A stretch of DNA of 64,000 nucleotides from Photobacterium lutimaris (lineage in GTDB: Bacteria > Pseudomonadota > Gammaproteobacteria > Enterobacterales > Vibrionaceae), in NCBI RefSeq assembly GCF_003025555.1, contig NZ_PYMH01000011.1, positions 62,001-126,000 of the forward strand, given 5' to 3'. Numbering within the stretch: the stretch's first letter is position 1; every line of letters starts with the position of its first letter. Of this stretch, positions 8,863 through 19,300 are shown one piece after another. The position numbers and the translations under genes were made by a program. Under the pieces are notes generated by a model that was given only the letters and a program-made list of their open reading frames with translations, did not search any database and was not told the origin of the DNA.

Positions 8863-10419
8863 ATGAGTGAGACTATTTCGCCCCCACCTTCGCAGAAAGG
8901 CATTATCGCGTTCATCGAACGTGCTGGTAAAAAAATCCCTGATCCTGTCATTATTTTCATGTCACTATTTGTATTCTGTTTGGTGTTGACTGCCGCTATT
9001 GGAGGCTTGCAGTTTGACATTACAGGTGCAGATGGCGGTGCGGTGACCCACAGCGTCAAAAATATGATGGCAACGGAAAATATCCGTTGGATGTTTGATA
9101 ATGCATTATTGACCAACTGGCTGTCATTTGGTGGCGGTGTCCTTGGTGTTATCTTGATCGTGATGCTAGGGGTCGGTATCGCGGAAAACTCTGGCTTGCT
9201 ATCGACGGTGATAAAGAAAGTCGGCCTGCGAATTAATGACCGCTACCTACCGTTGTTGGTTGTTTTCCTCGGTATCATGAGCTCGATTGCAACGGATGCC
9301 GGTTACCTGATCCTGATCCCTCTTGCCGGTCTGCTTTATGCGGGCCTGGGTAAGAACCCACTTATTGGTATGGCTGCTGGTTTTGCTGGTGTATCGGCAG
9401 GTTTCAGTGCCAACCTGATCCCCGCGACGCCGGTTGACGTTATTCTGGGGGCCAATGCACGTATCTTTGCTGAATCTCAAGGGATCCCTTTTGAAAACGC
9501 GGCGGGTGAAGCGCTTAATCCTGCAACGATGCATTATTTCTTCATTTTTGCGTCAACCTTCCTTCTGGCTGGGCTAGGTGCTTGGGTAACGACGCGTTTT
9601 GTTGCTCCTCGCCTTGAGAAAATGTCTTACCAGTTGCCGGAAGACTTGAATTTAGATGACTTCAAGGTATCGGAGACAGAGAACAAGGGACTTCGTGCAG
9701 CGGGCTTGGGCCTGATTGTTGTGTTGGCTGCTGTGGTTGGCTTGGCAATGGGGCCTTTGGCGACGTACACCAACGAAGCGGGTCGTGAAGTGACCCCTTA
9801 CCTTGATAATGTGATCTTGCTGATCGCTATGGTGTTTGCGGTTGTCGGTGTTTTCTTCGGCGTGGCAACTGGTAAGTTCAAGTCGCTGCAGGATGTCGTA
9901 AAGGCCATGGTGACGCAGATGAACACCATGGGCTATATCTTGGTGTTGACGTTCTTCTGTTATAACTTCTTGGCGCTACTTGGCTTCTCTGGCTTGGGTA
10001 CCTATGTAACTTACCTTGGTGCAAGCTTCCTGAGTGCGCTGGGCTTGCAAGAGTTCCCAATCCTGCTGATCATCGGTTTTATCCTGACAACTGCGGTAAT
10101 TAACCTGTTCGTGGGCGGCTTGACGTCGAAGTGGATGCTTCTCGGTCCGATCTTTGTCCCAATGCTGTACCAGGTCAACCCGAACATGACGCCGGATCTT
10201 GTAACCGCGGCTTACCGTGTTGCTGATTCATCAACCAACATCATTACGCCAATGATGAGTTATGCGGGGGTTATTCTCGCTTTCATGCGTAAGTACAAGC
10301 CTGAGCTATCGTTCGGTGATGTGATTGCGATGATGGTGCCTTATTCGGTTGCATTCCTGACTGTATGGACAACATTGTTGGTGGCTTTCTTTGCCTTCAA
10401 CATCCCACTAGGCTTTTAA
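8863..10419 (+). CDS. AbgT-family transporter, second copy
   Basis: A 518-residue polytopic membrane protein with the same family landmarks as its upstream neighbour: FIERAGKKIPDP near the N-terminus, ATDAGYLILIPLAG, AGVSAGFSANLIPATPVDV, and YRVADSSTNIITPMM near the C-terminus. The two proteins are diverged enough (for example SGIDPLL against TPVDVIL in the same loop) that they probably differ in substrate, and each has its own terminator. Direction and cargo cannot be told from sequence. Confidence 0.88.
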   Translation: MSETISPPPSQKGIIAFIERAGKKIPDPVIIFMSLFVFCLVLTAAIGGLQFDITGADGGAVTHSVKNMMATENIRWMFDNALLTNWLSFGGGVLGVILIVMLGVGIAENSGLLSTVIKKVGLRINDRYLPLLVVFLGIMSSIATDAGYLILIPLAGLLYAGLGKNPLIGMAAGFAGVSAGFSANLIPATPVDVILGANARIFAESQGIPFENAAGEALNPATMHYFFIFASTFLLAGLGAWVTTRFVAPRLEKMSYQLPEDLNLDDFKVSETENKGLRAAGLGLIVVLAAVVGLAMGPLATYTNEAGREVTPYLDNVILLIAMVFAVVGVFFGVATGKFKSLQDVVKAMVTQMNTMGYILVLTFFCYNFLALLGFSGLGTYVTYLGASFLSALGLQEFPILLIIGFILTTAVINLFVGGLTSKWMLLGPIFVPMLYQVNPNMTPDLVTAAYRVADSSTNIITPMMSYAGVILAFMRKYKPELSFGDVIAMMVPYSVAFLTVWTTLLVAFFAFNIPLGF

Positions 10420-10456
10420 TTGAGTCGCAAGAAAAGATAACTTACAGCAGATAAAT

Positions 10457-10484
10457 AAAACCCCGCTTAGAGCGGGGTTTTTTA
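10457..10484 (+). terminator. Terminator between AbgT gene and fghA, probably bidirectional
   Basis: AACCCCGCT-TAG-AGCGGGGTT stem with A-run before and T-run after. It sits between convergent genes and could serve both strands. Confidence 0.88.
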
Positions 10485-10510
10485 TGTTTTCCGTTCATTG
10501 CAGACGATTG

Positions 10511-11353
10511 CTACAGAAGATACTGGGCATGGAAGCGCAGGTGATCATCGATAAAGCTGGCGATGAAATAGTAGCTATGGTCGTAGCCTTCCTGCATGCG
10601 CAGTTCGAGCGGGTAGTCCACGCTTTGGGCGGCTTCGGCAAGTGAATCGGGTTTCAACTGCTCCTCAAGGAAGCTGTCTTGAGTGCCTTGGTCAACCAAT
10701 GCAGGCACCGGCTGCTGGTTGTGTTTGAGGAGTTCTGTGGTGTCGTATTGCAGCCAAGTGGTGCGGTCGTCACCAAGGTACCCCCCTAAGGCTTTTTCAC
10801 CCCAAGGGCAATTAACCGGGTTGCTGATCGGGCTGAAGGCCGATACTGAGCTGTAGCGTGATGGGTTGCGCAGGGCAATCATCAAGGCGCCGTGTCCCCC
10901 CATAGAGTGGCCACTGATCGCCCTTTTGTCACTCACTGGGAAGTGCTCCTCGATCAAGGCTGGCAGCTCGTTCACTACATAATCATACATGCGGTAGTGG
11001 CGGTTCCACGGTGCTTGGGTTGCATTGACATAAAAGCCTGCCCCCAAGCCGAAGTCGTAGGCTCCTTCGGGATCATCCGCGACACCTTCACCACGCGGAC
11101 TGGTATCCGGCGTCACAATGGCAATACCCAGTTCGGCCGCCAGGCGCTGGGCACCGGCTTTTTGCATGAAGTTCTCATCGCTACAGGTCAAGCCCGACAA
11201 CCAGTAGAGCACCGGTACTTTTGTTCCCTGGGCGATGTGTGGCGGGAGGAAAATAGCAAAGCGCATGTCGCAGTTCAGCACCGCAGAGTGATGGGTGTAT
11301 TGCTTGTGCCAGCCACCAAAGCTTTTGTTCCAGCTTACGTTTTCGATAGTCAT
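10511..11353 (-). CDS. fghA: S-formylglutathione hydrolase
   Basis: A 280-residue esterase-D type serine hydrolase that releases formate and glutathione from S-formylglutathione, the last step of glutathione-dependent formaldehyde removal. The nucleophile is Ser150 in GHSMGGHGA; the N-terminal half has the family block LTCSDENFMQKAGAQR, and the catalytic histidine is in GYDHSYYF near the C-terminus. It lies 58 bases downstream of frmA on the same strand, so the two steps are very probably co-transcribed. Confidence 0.96.
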   Translation of the reverse strand: MTIENVSWNKSFGGWHKQYTHHSAVLNCDMRFAIFLPPHIAQGTKVPVLYWLSGLTCSDENFMQKAGAQRLAAELGIAIVTPDTSPRGEGVADDPEGAYDFGLGAGFYVNATQAPWNRHYRMYDYVVNELPALIEEHFPVSDKRAISGHSMGGHGALMIALRNPSRYSSVSAFSPISNPVNCPWGEKALGGYLGDDRTTWLQYDTTELLKHNQQPVPALVDQGTQDSFLEEQLKPDSLAEAAQSVDYPLELRMQEGYDHSYYFIASFIDDHLRFHAQYLL

Positions 11354-11411
11354 TAGGATACTCTGTAGTTGCTAGGGCGGCTAGGCTCCTGCTGGAGCCT
11401 AGCCGGTAGCA

Positions 11412-12542
11412 TTATTTGTCGTAGTGGATGACTGAGCGGATGCTCTTGCCTTCATGCATCAGGTCAAAGGCTTCGTTGATGGCATCCAGTCCCATGGTGT
11501 GGGTAATGAAATCATCCAGCTTAAATTCGCCCGCCATGTAGCGCTCAACAATCTCGGGTAGCTCTGAGCGGCCTTTTACACCACCGAACGCAGAACCACG
11601 CCATACTCGGCCTGTTACCAACTGGAACGGGCGGGTAGAGATTTCTTGGCCGGCACCAGCAACCCCGATGATCACCGATTCGCCCCAGCCTTTATGGCAG
11701 CACTCAAGGGCTGAGCGCATGACGTTGACGTTACCGATACATTCGAATGAGAAGTCCACACCACCATCGGTCATCTCGACGATCACTTCCTGGATAGGCT
11801 TATCGTAGTCGTTCGGGTTGATACAGTCTGTCGCGCCGAGTTCTTTTGCCAACGCGTATTTGCTCTCGTTGATATCAACACCGATGATACGGCTTGCACC
11901 GGACATCGTTGCACCGATGATCGCAGACAGACCGATCCCGCCAAGACCGAATATGGCAACGGTGTCCCCTTTTTGTACTTTGGCTGTTTTCAGAACGGCA
12001 CCCATACCGGTTGTGACGCCACAGCCAAGCAGGCAGACTTCTTCCAATGGTGCTTCTTTGTTGACTTTCGCCAGTGAAATCTCAGGCAGTACCGTGTATT
12101 CAGAGAACGTCGAGCAGCCCATGTAGTGGTATATTGGCTGGCCATCCTTATAGAAACGGGTGGTACCGTCGGGCATCAAGCCTTTCCCTTGGGTTTCGCG
12201 GATCTGCTGGCATAGGTTAGTTTTGCCTGACTTACAGAACTTACACTCGCCGCATTCAGGGGTGTAAAGCGGAATAACATGGTCGCCGACTTCTACGCTT
12301 GTTACACCTTCCCCAACCATCTCAACAATACCGCCGCCTTCGTGGCCAAGGATTGCCGGGAAGATGCCTTCAGGATCATCACCTGACAGAGTGAAAGCAT
12401 CAGTATGGCAAACACCGGTGGCGATAATACGTACCAATACTTCGCCTTTCTTTGGCAGCATCACGTCAACTTCTTCAACAGAAAGTGGCTGGTTTGGACC
12501 CCATGCGATGGCCGCCTTGGATTTGATAAATTGCTCAGACAT
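11412..12542 (-). CDS. frmA: S-(hydroxymethyl)glutathione dehydrogenase, class III alcohol dehydrogenase
   Basis: A 376-residue zinc-dependent dehydrogenase that oxidises S-hydroxymethylglutathione to S-formylglutathione. Catalytic zinc ligands are visible in GVCHTD and GHEGGG, the structural-zinc cysteines in the CGECKFCKSGKTNLC block, and the Rossmann motif in GLGGIGL. The GATDCINP segment is typical of class III enzymes. AAGAGAG lies close before the ATG. A LysR-type gene is transcribed divergently, and a perfect inverted repeat lies between them. Confidence 0.96.
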   Translation of the reverse strand: MSEQFIKSKAAIAWGPNQPLSVEEVDVMLPKKGEVLVRIIATGVCHTDAFTLSGDDPEGIFPAILGHEGGGIVEMVGEGVTSVEVGDHVIPLYTPECGECKFCKSGKTNLCQQIRETQGKGLMPDGTTRFYKDGQPIYHYMGCSTFSEYTVLPEISLAKVNKEAPLEEVCLLGCGVTTGMGAVLKTAKVQKGDTVAIFGLGGIGLSAIIGATMSGASRIIGVDINESKYALAKELGATDCINPNDYDKPIQEVIVEMTDGGVDFSFECIGNVNVMRSALECCHKGWGESVIIGVAGAGQEISTRPFQLVTGRVWRGSAFGGVKGRSELPEIVERYMAGEFKLDDFITHTMGLDAINEAFDLMHEGKSIRSVIHYDK

Positions 12543-12583
12543 TTCATTTCTCTCTTATGATCGTTGGGCGAAGCCCGTGTTGT

Positions 12584-12608
12584 TCCTACGGTTGCTATAA
12601 CAGTAGGA
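12584..12608. promoter_or_regulatory. Inverted repeat in the frmA/LysR intergenic region, likely LysR operator
   Basis: TCCTAC and GTAGGA are perfect inverted 6-mers 13 bases apart. The site begins about 40 bases before the frmA start, where the frmA core promoter should lie, and about 140 bases before the LysR gene. Its size and position suit the divergent LysR regulator. Binding is inferred. Confidence 0.5.
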
Positions 12609-12744
12609 GAGAATTTTTAACGATGGTGCAGAGATTGTGTGTTCTGCTGTTTCGTTGTGATGGGCTTAGTATATTTATTTCTTGTAAGATGATAATTACC
12701 CTATAATGCAAATAACTTTTTCTGATGTGTAATAATGGTGGGCT

Positions 12745-13614
12745 ATGTTTTTGTGGGAAGGGGTCAGTGAGTTTGTCGCGGTAGCGGAAGCTGAGAGTTT
12801 CACGGCAGCGTCCAAGCAGCTCGGTATATCCACGGCCCAGGTCAGTCGCCAGGTCAGTGCGTTGGAAAATAGACTCAATACCAAATTGTTTTACCGTACA
12901 ACCCGCAAGGTTTCGTTAACCGAAGAAGGCACCATTTATTATCAGCATTGCCGCCGCTTGATGGACGGGCTGGAAGAAGCCGAACGGGCGATCAGCGACC
13001 GGCGTGATGCCCCGCAGGGGAGCTTGAAACTCACAGCGCCGGTAACCTATGGTGAGCAATACATCATGCCGTTGGTGGTGGATTTTATGCAGTTGTATCC
13101 CGAAGTGGATGTGACAATGAATTTGACCAACCAGACGGTGGATTTGGTCGAGGGGGGATATGATCTGGCAATCCGCCTCGGCAAGCTCAGCAGCTCGACC
13201 ATGATGGCTAAGCGCCTTGCCAGCCGCACCCAGTTTGTTTGTGCCTCCTCGTCTTATTTGGAGAAGTCCGGGGTGCCGCATTCGTTGTCCGAACTGCGCC
13301 ATCATAATTGCTTGGTGGGCAATTATGATCACTGGCGTTTTCAAGAAGCGGGTAAAGAGCGCAGTGTCAGGGTTGATGGCACGTTGCATTGTGCCAGTGG
13401 CCATGCTCTGCGCGATGCGGCCTTGAAAGGGCTGGGGTTGGTTCAGTTACCTGATTACTACATCAGTGATGATATCGAGAAGGGGGATCTGGTTACGGTG
13501 TTAGATACATTCCGTGAGCCGGAAGAGGGGATCTGGGCGCTTTATCCCCATAACCGTCACTTATCGCCCAAGGTTCGTTTGCTGGTGGATTTTTTAGCCG
13601 AGTCGTTGTCATAG
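12745..13614 (+). CDS. LysR-family transcriptional regulator, divergent from frmA-fghA
   Basis: A 289-residue protein with the LysR winged helix-turn-helix at about residues 5-62 (AAESFTAASKQLGIS-like segment, then VSRQVSALENRLN) followed by the periplasmic-binding-like effector domain from about residue 90 (LKLTAPVTYGEQYI). It is divergent from frmA, a common arrangement for a regulator of its neighbour. The effector is unknown; formaldehyde or its glutathione adduct is a guess from context. The start has only a weak Shine-Dalgarno. Confidence 0.88.
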   Translation: MFLWEGVSEFVAVAEAESFTAASKQLGISTAQVSRQVSALENRLNTKLFYRTTRKVSLTEEGTIYYQHCRRLMDGLEEAERAISDRRDAPQGSLKLTAPVTYGEQYIMPLVVDFMQLYPEVDVTMNLTNQTVDLVEGGYDLAIRLGKLSSSTMMAKRLASRTQFVCASSSYLEKSGVPHSLSELRHHNCLVGNYDHWRFQEAGKERSVRVDGTLHCASGHALRDAALKGLGLVQLPDYYISDDIEKGDLVTVLDTFREPEEGIWALYPHNRHLSPKVRLLVDFLAESLS

Positions 13615-13718
13615 AGCCTGAACCCCGCTCTTTTGAGGCGAGGCAGCCCAAGTCTCGCATCCCACGGGCTTTTGGGTATAATCAGCGGCCTCAAGTAATC
13701 GCGAGTTAGAAGCCATTC

Positions 13719-14282
13719 ATGACAGATCGATCCATGTCAAAGCCAGCTGGGGCCGAAACGGCTCCAGAATATAACGATGAAGATTTCATGCGCCGCGCCA
13801 TGGAGCTAGCCGCCCGTGCCGAAGCCGTTGGTGAAGTGCCTGTCGGTGCTGTCGTGGTCTATCAGGGGCAGGTCGTCGGTGAGGGTTGGAATCGCTCCAT
13901 TACCCAGCATGATGCCACAGCCCATGCCGAAATCATGGCGTTGCGCCAAGCAGGGCAAGTCGTACAGAATTACCGTCTGCTTGATGCCACCTTGTATGTG
14001 ACGTTGGAGCCATGCCCGATGTGTGCAGGTGCCATGGTACACAGCCGGATTGGCAAGGTGGTGTTTGGTGCCCACGATCTGAAAACCGGTGCGGCAGGCA
14101 GTATCATGAACCTGCTCAGTTACGAGCAGGTCAATCACCATGTGGCCATTCAATCTGGGGTGCTGGCCGATGAGTGCCGTCAGCAGTTACAGGCTTTTTT
14201 CAAGCGCCGCCGGGCCGAGAAAAAGGCCGAAAAGAAAGCGCGTCAGCAAGCCCTGCAAAAGGCGGCAGATAACCCTTCCTGA
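13719..14282 (+). CDS. tadA: tRNA-specific adenosine deaminase
   Basis: A 187-residue cytidine/deoxycytidylate-deaminase fold enzyme that converts the wobble adenosine of tRNA-Arg(ACG) to inosine. The catalytic signature is complete: His69-Ala-Glu71 and PCPMC with Cys99 and Cys102. The C-terminus is a basic lysine/arginine/alanine tail. A second in-frame ATG lies at 13734; 13719 is kept because of the upstream AGAAG. TATAAT at 13677-13682, in GGGTATAAT, is a likely -10. As in E. coli, mltF and purL follow. Confidence 0.95.
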   Translation: MTDRSMSKPAGAETAPEYNDEDFMRRAMELAARAEAVGEVPVGAVVVYQGQVVGEGWNRSITQHDATAHAEIMALRQAGQVVQNYRLLDATLYVTLEPCPMCAGAMVHSRIGKVVFGAHDLKTGAAGSIMNLLSYEQVNHHVAIQSGVLADECRQQLQAFFKRRRAEKKAEKKARQQALQKAADNPS

Positions 14283-14310
14283 TCCCAGCACCGCCGGGGG
14301 AGGGGGGGGA

Positions 14311-15837
14311 TTAATTGTTGGCTGTTTTGGTTGGTGTTGATACCTCGTTCGCAGCGGCTTCCTCATCGGCTGGAGGCTGCTGGGCAAGCGTAACCGTTGA
14401 CGGGGTAATGGTATGCAGGCCATCAATCAATTCAATTTCATCAAGCTGTGGCTCTTGGCTATGGGTCTGCTCGTAGCCGATAATGCTTTGGTAGTAACGA
14501 CGGATATTCTCCACATAATGTAGCGCCTCATCACCACGGGCATAGCCATAGCGGGTTTGTTTGTAGTACTTGCGCTGGCGCAGCAGCGGCAGGCGTTGCT
14601 TCACATCGCTCCAAGCGTCTGGATTGCCGCCCTGTGACAGGGTGAGGCGGCGGGCGTCCATCAAGTGACCGAAACCGACGTTATACGACGCCAGGGCAAA
14701 CCACACTTTTTCATGCTCTTCGATACTGTCCGGGATCCGGTTGATCATTTTACGCAGGTAATCGGTACCGCCGCGGATACTCTGCTCCGGATCCAAACGG
14801 TTTTTGACCCCGACTGAGCGGGCTGTTGGCAGGGTCAGCATCATCATGCCGCGCACCCCTGTTGGTGAGACTGCGCGTGGGTTCCAGTGTGATTCCTGGT
14901 AGGACAGGGCAGCAATCAAGCGCCAGTCAAATTCGTTGGCATATTGCTTGAACAAGCCTTTCCATTTTGGCAACTTGCCTTCGACTGCACGCAGGAAGGC
15001 GCGGGTATCGACGTAATCGAACTTGTCGACGTGGCCGAGGTATTTTTCTTCCAGTTTGGCCAATTCACCGCTTTGTTGGATTTCACCAAAGAATTCGATC
15101 AGTAGGGCATACAGGCTGTCATCATTATTCTGGTTGACGAACCAAGCGATAGGTTCATCTTCGGTCAGTTCCAGAGCGGTAGTGACATCCGGCAAGATTC
15201 GTTGGTTCAAGGCGATATCGACCGAGTCAGCCAGGGTATAGTCGAGCTCGCCCACGGCGACTTGGCGAAGTAACTCGTCGCTGTCGATTTCTTCAAGCGA
15301 TTGCCATGTCAGGGTTGGGTGATCTTGCTTGAGGGCTTGCAGGGTCTTCTCATGGCTAGAGCCGCTGACAACCGCCAGCGAACCTTTGTTTTCGGCAAGA
15401 TCGACGATGCTGCGTGGGCGCCATTGGCCTTTTTTGTAGACCACTTTCTGACTGGCGTAGTAATACGCCGGTGCGGCACGAAAATTCGCCAGGCGCTCAT
15501 CGGTCATGGTCAGGCCGGCGGCAAGGATATCGACATCACCGCGATCGAGGCTGGGAAACAGGCCGGAGAGGGTGAACATTGCCTTCATTTCCAGCTTCAC
15601 GCCCAGTTTCTCGGCAAAGCGGCGGGCCAGTTCGTAATCCAACCCGGTAGGGCCTTCATTACCAATATAATAAGAGAGCTGGTTATTGAGCGTTCCGACA
15701 CGCAGTACCCCTTCTTCGCGGATCCGTTCTAGTTCCGTGCGGGGCTCTTCCTGCCACAAGCAGCCATTGAGCATCAAGAGGCTCAATAGTAAGACAATGA
15801 ATTGTTTATAACTTGGATTCGGTCGAAGAGTGCTCAA
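14311..15837 (-). CDS. mltF: Membrane-bound lytic murein transglycosylase F
   Basis: A 508-residue lipoprotein: the lipobox LNGC puts the acylated cysteine at residue 26. An extracellular solute-binding domain (about residues 40-265, LRVGTLNNQLSYYIG onward) is followed by an SLT lytic transglycosylase domain from about 285, with the catalytic glutamate in ALSYQESHWNP. It cleaves peptidoglycan with formation of 1,6-anhydromuropeptides, the products handled by the AmpG permease encoded elsewhere in this window. It converges on tadA with only 28 G-rich bases between the stop codons. Confidence 0.96.
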   Translation of the reverse strand: MSTLRPNPSYKQFIVLLLSLLMLNGCLWQEEPRTELERIREEGVLRVGTLNNQLSYYIGNEGPTGLDYELARRFAEKLGVKLEMKAMFTLSGLFPSLDRGDVDILAAGLTMTDERLANFRAAPAYYYASQKVVYKKGQWRPRSIVDLAENKGSLAVVSGSSHEKTLQALKQDHPTLTWQSLEEIDSDELLRQVAVGELDYTLADSVDIALNQRILPDVTTALELTEDEPIAWFVNQNNDDSLYALLIEFFGEIQQSGELAKLEEKYLGHVDKFDYVDTRAFLRAVEGKLPKWKGLFKQYANEFDWRLIAALSYQESHWNPRAVSPTGVRGMMMLTLPTARSVGVKNRLDPEQSIRGGTDYLRKMINRIPDSIEEHEKVWFALASYNVGFGHLMDARRLTLSQGGNPDAWSDVKQRLPLLRQRKYYKQTRYGYARGDEALHYVENIRRYYQSIIGYEQTHSQEPQLDEIELIDGLHTITPSTVTLAQQPPADEEAAANEVSTPTKTANN

Positions 15838-16150
15838 CGATGTATGCTCTTGGTAAAAACAGGATGTCCTTTATACCAAAGCTCGTCCGATCCGCAAAAT
15901 AATCACCGTCTTTTGACGACAGGTTTGCCGTAGTATGACGCAATTCTTAAACCCGAAATCGTAAAGAAATGTAATTAAGCCCGGCGGTTTCGTCGCACCT
16001 GTTATCGGTGTCACCGTTTAGCTCTGCCAGAGAGGCGACTGCCTATCAGCCCCGCCTGTCTGGGAACCCCGCAAATTGCTGCAAAAAGAACCATGATAGT
16101 TCTGCAGGGGCCGATATCTCCCTGTTTTTGGCACTGATTGAAAAAAAAAC

Positions 16151-16201
16151 ACGCAAACGGTTGCGTCAGGTGTTACGTCACAAAAAAATTTCCCTTATAC
16201 T
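16151..16201 (+). promoter_or_regulatory. purL promoter region with consensus PurR box
   Basis: ACGCAAACGGTTGCGT at 16151-16166 matches the PurR consensus at every constrained position. TATACT at 16196-16201 is a good -10; the -35 at 17 bases is weak (TTACGT). The rest of the 15838-16335 gap holds no gene; a 5'-leader hairpin (about 16271-16299) lies between promoter and start codon. Confidence 0.85.
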
Positions 16202-16335
16202 ACGCCCCATCATGAGCTGGTCGCCTTAAACGGGTAATGGCAAATGAGGTGACATTGACGTAATTGTCCCGGTATCGGCCCGGGGGTTAGGCCAATATCA
16301 CCTTTATTCAACTGCTAATCGAGAGACGTTCGCAC

Positions 16336-19300
16336 ATGGAAATTTTGCGTGGTTCACCCGCACTGTCTGAGTTTCGCGTTAATAAGCTACTAGAGCGTTG
16401 CCGTGAATTGGATCTGCCTGTGTCAGGTATTTATGCTGAGTTCATGCACTTTGCAGACTTGTCTGCGCCACTGAGTGCGGAAGAGCAAGAGAAGCTAACA
16501 AGCTTGCTGACTTACGGCCCTACGATTGCAGAGCACGAGCCGTCTGGCCTACTGCTGCTGGTTACCCCTCGTCCGGGAACAATCTCCCCATGGTCATCGA
16601 AGTCTACCGATATCGCCCATAACTGTGCCCTTGATCAAGTCAAGCGCCTGGAGCGTGGTACGGCCTATTATATCGACACCTCTGCCGAGCTATCTGCAGA
16701 ACAAGAGGTGGTGCTGAAAGGCCTGATCCACGATCGCATGATGGACGTTGTTTTCACTGACTTTGATTCAGCAGTTGCCCTTTTCCAAGTTGCCGAACCT
16801 GCCCCTGTTGCTGATGTCGATCTCCTTTCAGGTGGCCGAAAAGCACTTGAAGAGGCAAACGTGACGCTAGGCCTTGCGCTTGCTGAAGACGAAATTGATT
16901 ACTTATTAGAAAGCTTCGTGACGAAGCTTGAGCGCAACCCAACAGACATCGAACTGATGATGTTTGCCCAGGCGAACTCAGAGCACTGCCGCCACAAGAT
17001 TTTCAACGCCGATTGGACTATCGATGGTGTGAAGCAAGAAAAGTCCTTGTTCAAGATGATCAAGAACACGTTCGAGACCACGCCGGACCACGTTCTGTCT
17101 GCCTACAAAGATAATGCCGCTGTCATGACGGGCTCTAAAGTGGGTCGTTTCTTCCCAGATCCTGAGACTCGCCAGTACAACTACCATAACGAAGATGCGC
17201 ACATCCTGATGAAGGTGGAAACGCATAACCACCCAACGGCTATCTCGCCGTGGCCAGGGGCTTCTACCGGTTCTGGTGGTGAGATCCGTGATGAAGGCGC
17301 AACAGGTATTGGTGGTAAGCCAAAGGCTGGTCTTGTTGGTTTCACAACATCTAACCTACGCATTCCTGGCTTTGAACAGCCATGGGAAACCGACTTCGGT
17401 AAGCCGGGACGTATCGTTAACGCGCTAGACATTATGCTAGAAGGTCCACTGGGTGGCGCTGCGTTCAACAACGAATTTGGTCGTCCTAATCTGCTGGGCT
17501 ACTTCCGTACCTACGAAGAAAAAGTGAACTCTCACGCCGGTGTTGAAGTACGTGGTTACCACAAGCCAATCATGATTGCTGGCGGTATGGGTAATATCCG
17601 TGACGAGCACGTGCAGAAGAAAGAGATCCCTGTCGGTGCAAGCCTAATCGTTCTGGGTGGTCCTGCGATGAACATCGGCCTTGGCGGTGGTGCAGCCTCG
17701 TCAATGGCATCTGGCCAGTCAGCGGAAGATTTAGACTTTGCTTCTGTGCAGCGTGAAAACCCAGAGATGGAGCGTCGTTGTCAGGAAGTGATCGACCGTT
17801 GTTGGCAGTTGGGTGATGATAACCCAATCGCATTCATCCACGATGTGGGCGCGGGCGGTATCTCTAACGCACTGCCTGAGCTTGTCGACGATGGCGAGCG
17901 CGGTGGTATCTTCCAGCTGCGTGACGTGCCAAACGATGAGCCGGGTATGAGCCCACTTGAGATTTGGTGTAATGAATCACAAGAGCGTTACGTGATGGCT
18001 GTTGCGCCAGAGCATATGGCAGCATTCGATGCTATCTGTCAGCGTGAACGTGCACCGTACGCCGTGGTTGGTGTTGCCACCGAAGAGCGTGATCTGAAAC
18101 TTGAAGATTCACACTTCGACAATACGCCAATTGACATGCCAATGGACATCCTGTTGGGCAAAACGCCGAAGATGCACCGTGATGCAACGACGTTGAAAGT
18201 CGATAGCCCGGCGATTGTGCGCGATGGTATTGAAATCAACGAAGCGGCTGAACGCGTACTGCGCCTTCCTACCGTTGCTGAGAAAACATTCCTTATTACT
18301 ATCGGTGACCGTACCGTAACGGGTCTTGTGGCTCGTGACCAGATGGTTGGTCCATGGCAGGTGCCGGTCGCCAACTGTGCGGTAACCGCGGCTAGCTACG
18401 ATTCTTACCACGGCGAAGCAATGTCGATGGGTGAGCGTACGCCAGTTGCCCTGCTTGACTTTGGTGCGTCTGCACGCCTAGCTGTCGGTGAGTCGCTAAC
18501 CAACATCGCCGCGACCGATATCGGCGATATCAAGCACATTAAACTGTCTGCCAACTGGATGTCCCCTGCGGGTCACCCAGGTGAGGATGCGGGTCTTTAC
18601 GAAGCGGTTAAAGCGGTCGGTGAAGAGCTTTGTCCTGCATTGGGTCTGACTATCCCTGTGGGTAAAGACTCCATGTCAATGAAGACCAAGTGGGAAGAGA
18701 ACGGCGAAAACAAAGAAGTGACATCGCCACTGTCTCTTGTGATCACAGCCTTTGGCCGTGTTGAAGATGTCCGTAAGACCGTAACGCCTCAGCTGCGCAC
18801 TGACAAAGGTGACACATCACTGGTTCTGGTTGACCTGGGTAACGGTAAAAATCGTTTGGGTGCGACTGCACTGGCACAGGTTTACAAGCAGCTTGGCGAC
18901 AAGCCAGCAGACGTTGATAACGCAGAGCAGCTGAAAGGCTTCTTTGATGCAATGCAAACACTGGTTCGTGATGACAAGCTGGTGGCTTACCACGATAAAG
19001 GCGATGGCGGTTTATTCGTCACGCTGGCAGAAATGGCATTTGCTGGTCACTGTGGTGTGAAAGCTGATATTGCTGAGCTGGGCGAAGACACGCTAGCGGC
19101 GCTGTTTAACGAAGAACTAGGTGCCGTTGTTCAGGTTAAGAATGACGACCTAGACACGGTGAAAGCGGTATTGGCAGCGAACGGTCTGGCGATATGTACT
19201 CACGTTATCGGTAGCGTAGAAGCGTCAGATAGCGTTGTGATCACCTCGGGTGATGCTGTGGTACTGGAACGCTCTCGTATCGAGCTACGTACTATCTGGG

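Noticed and set aside
14311..14426. Small frames over the tadA/mltF junction
   Set aside because: Shadows of two well-supported convergent genes.
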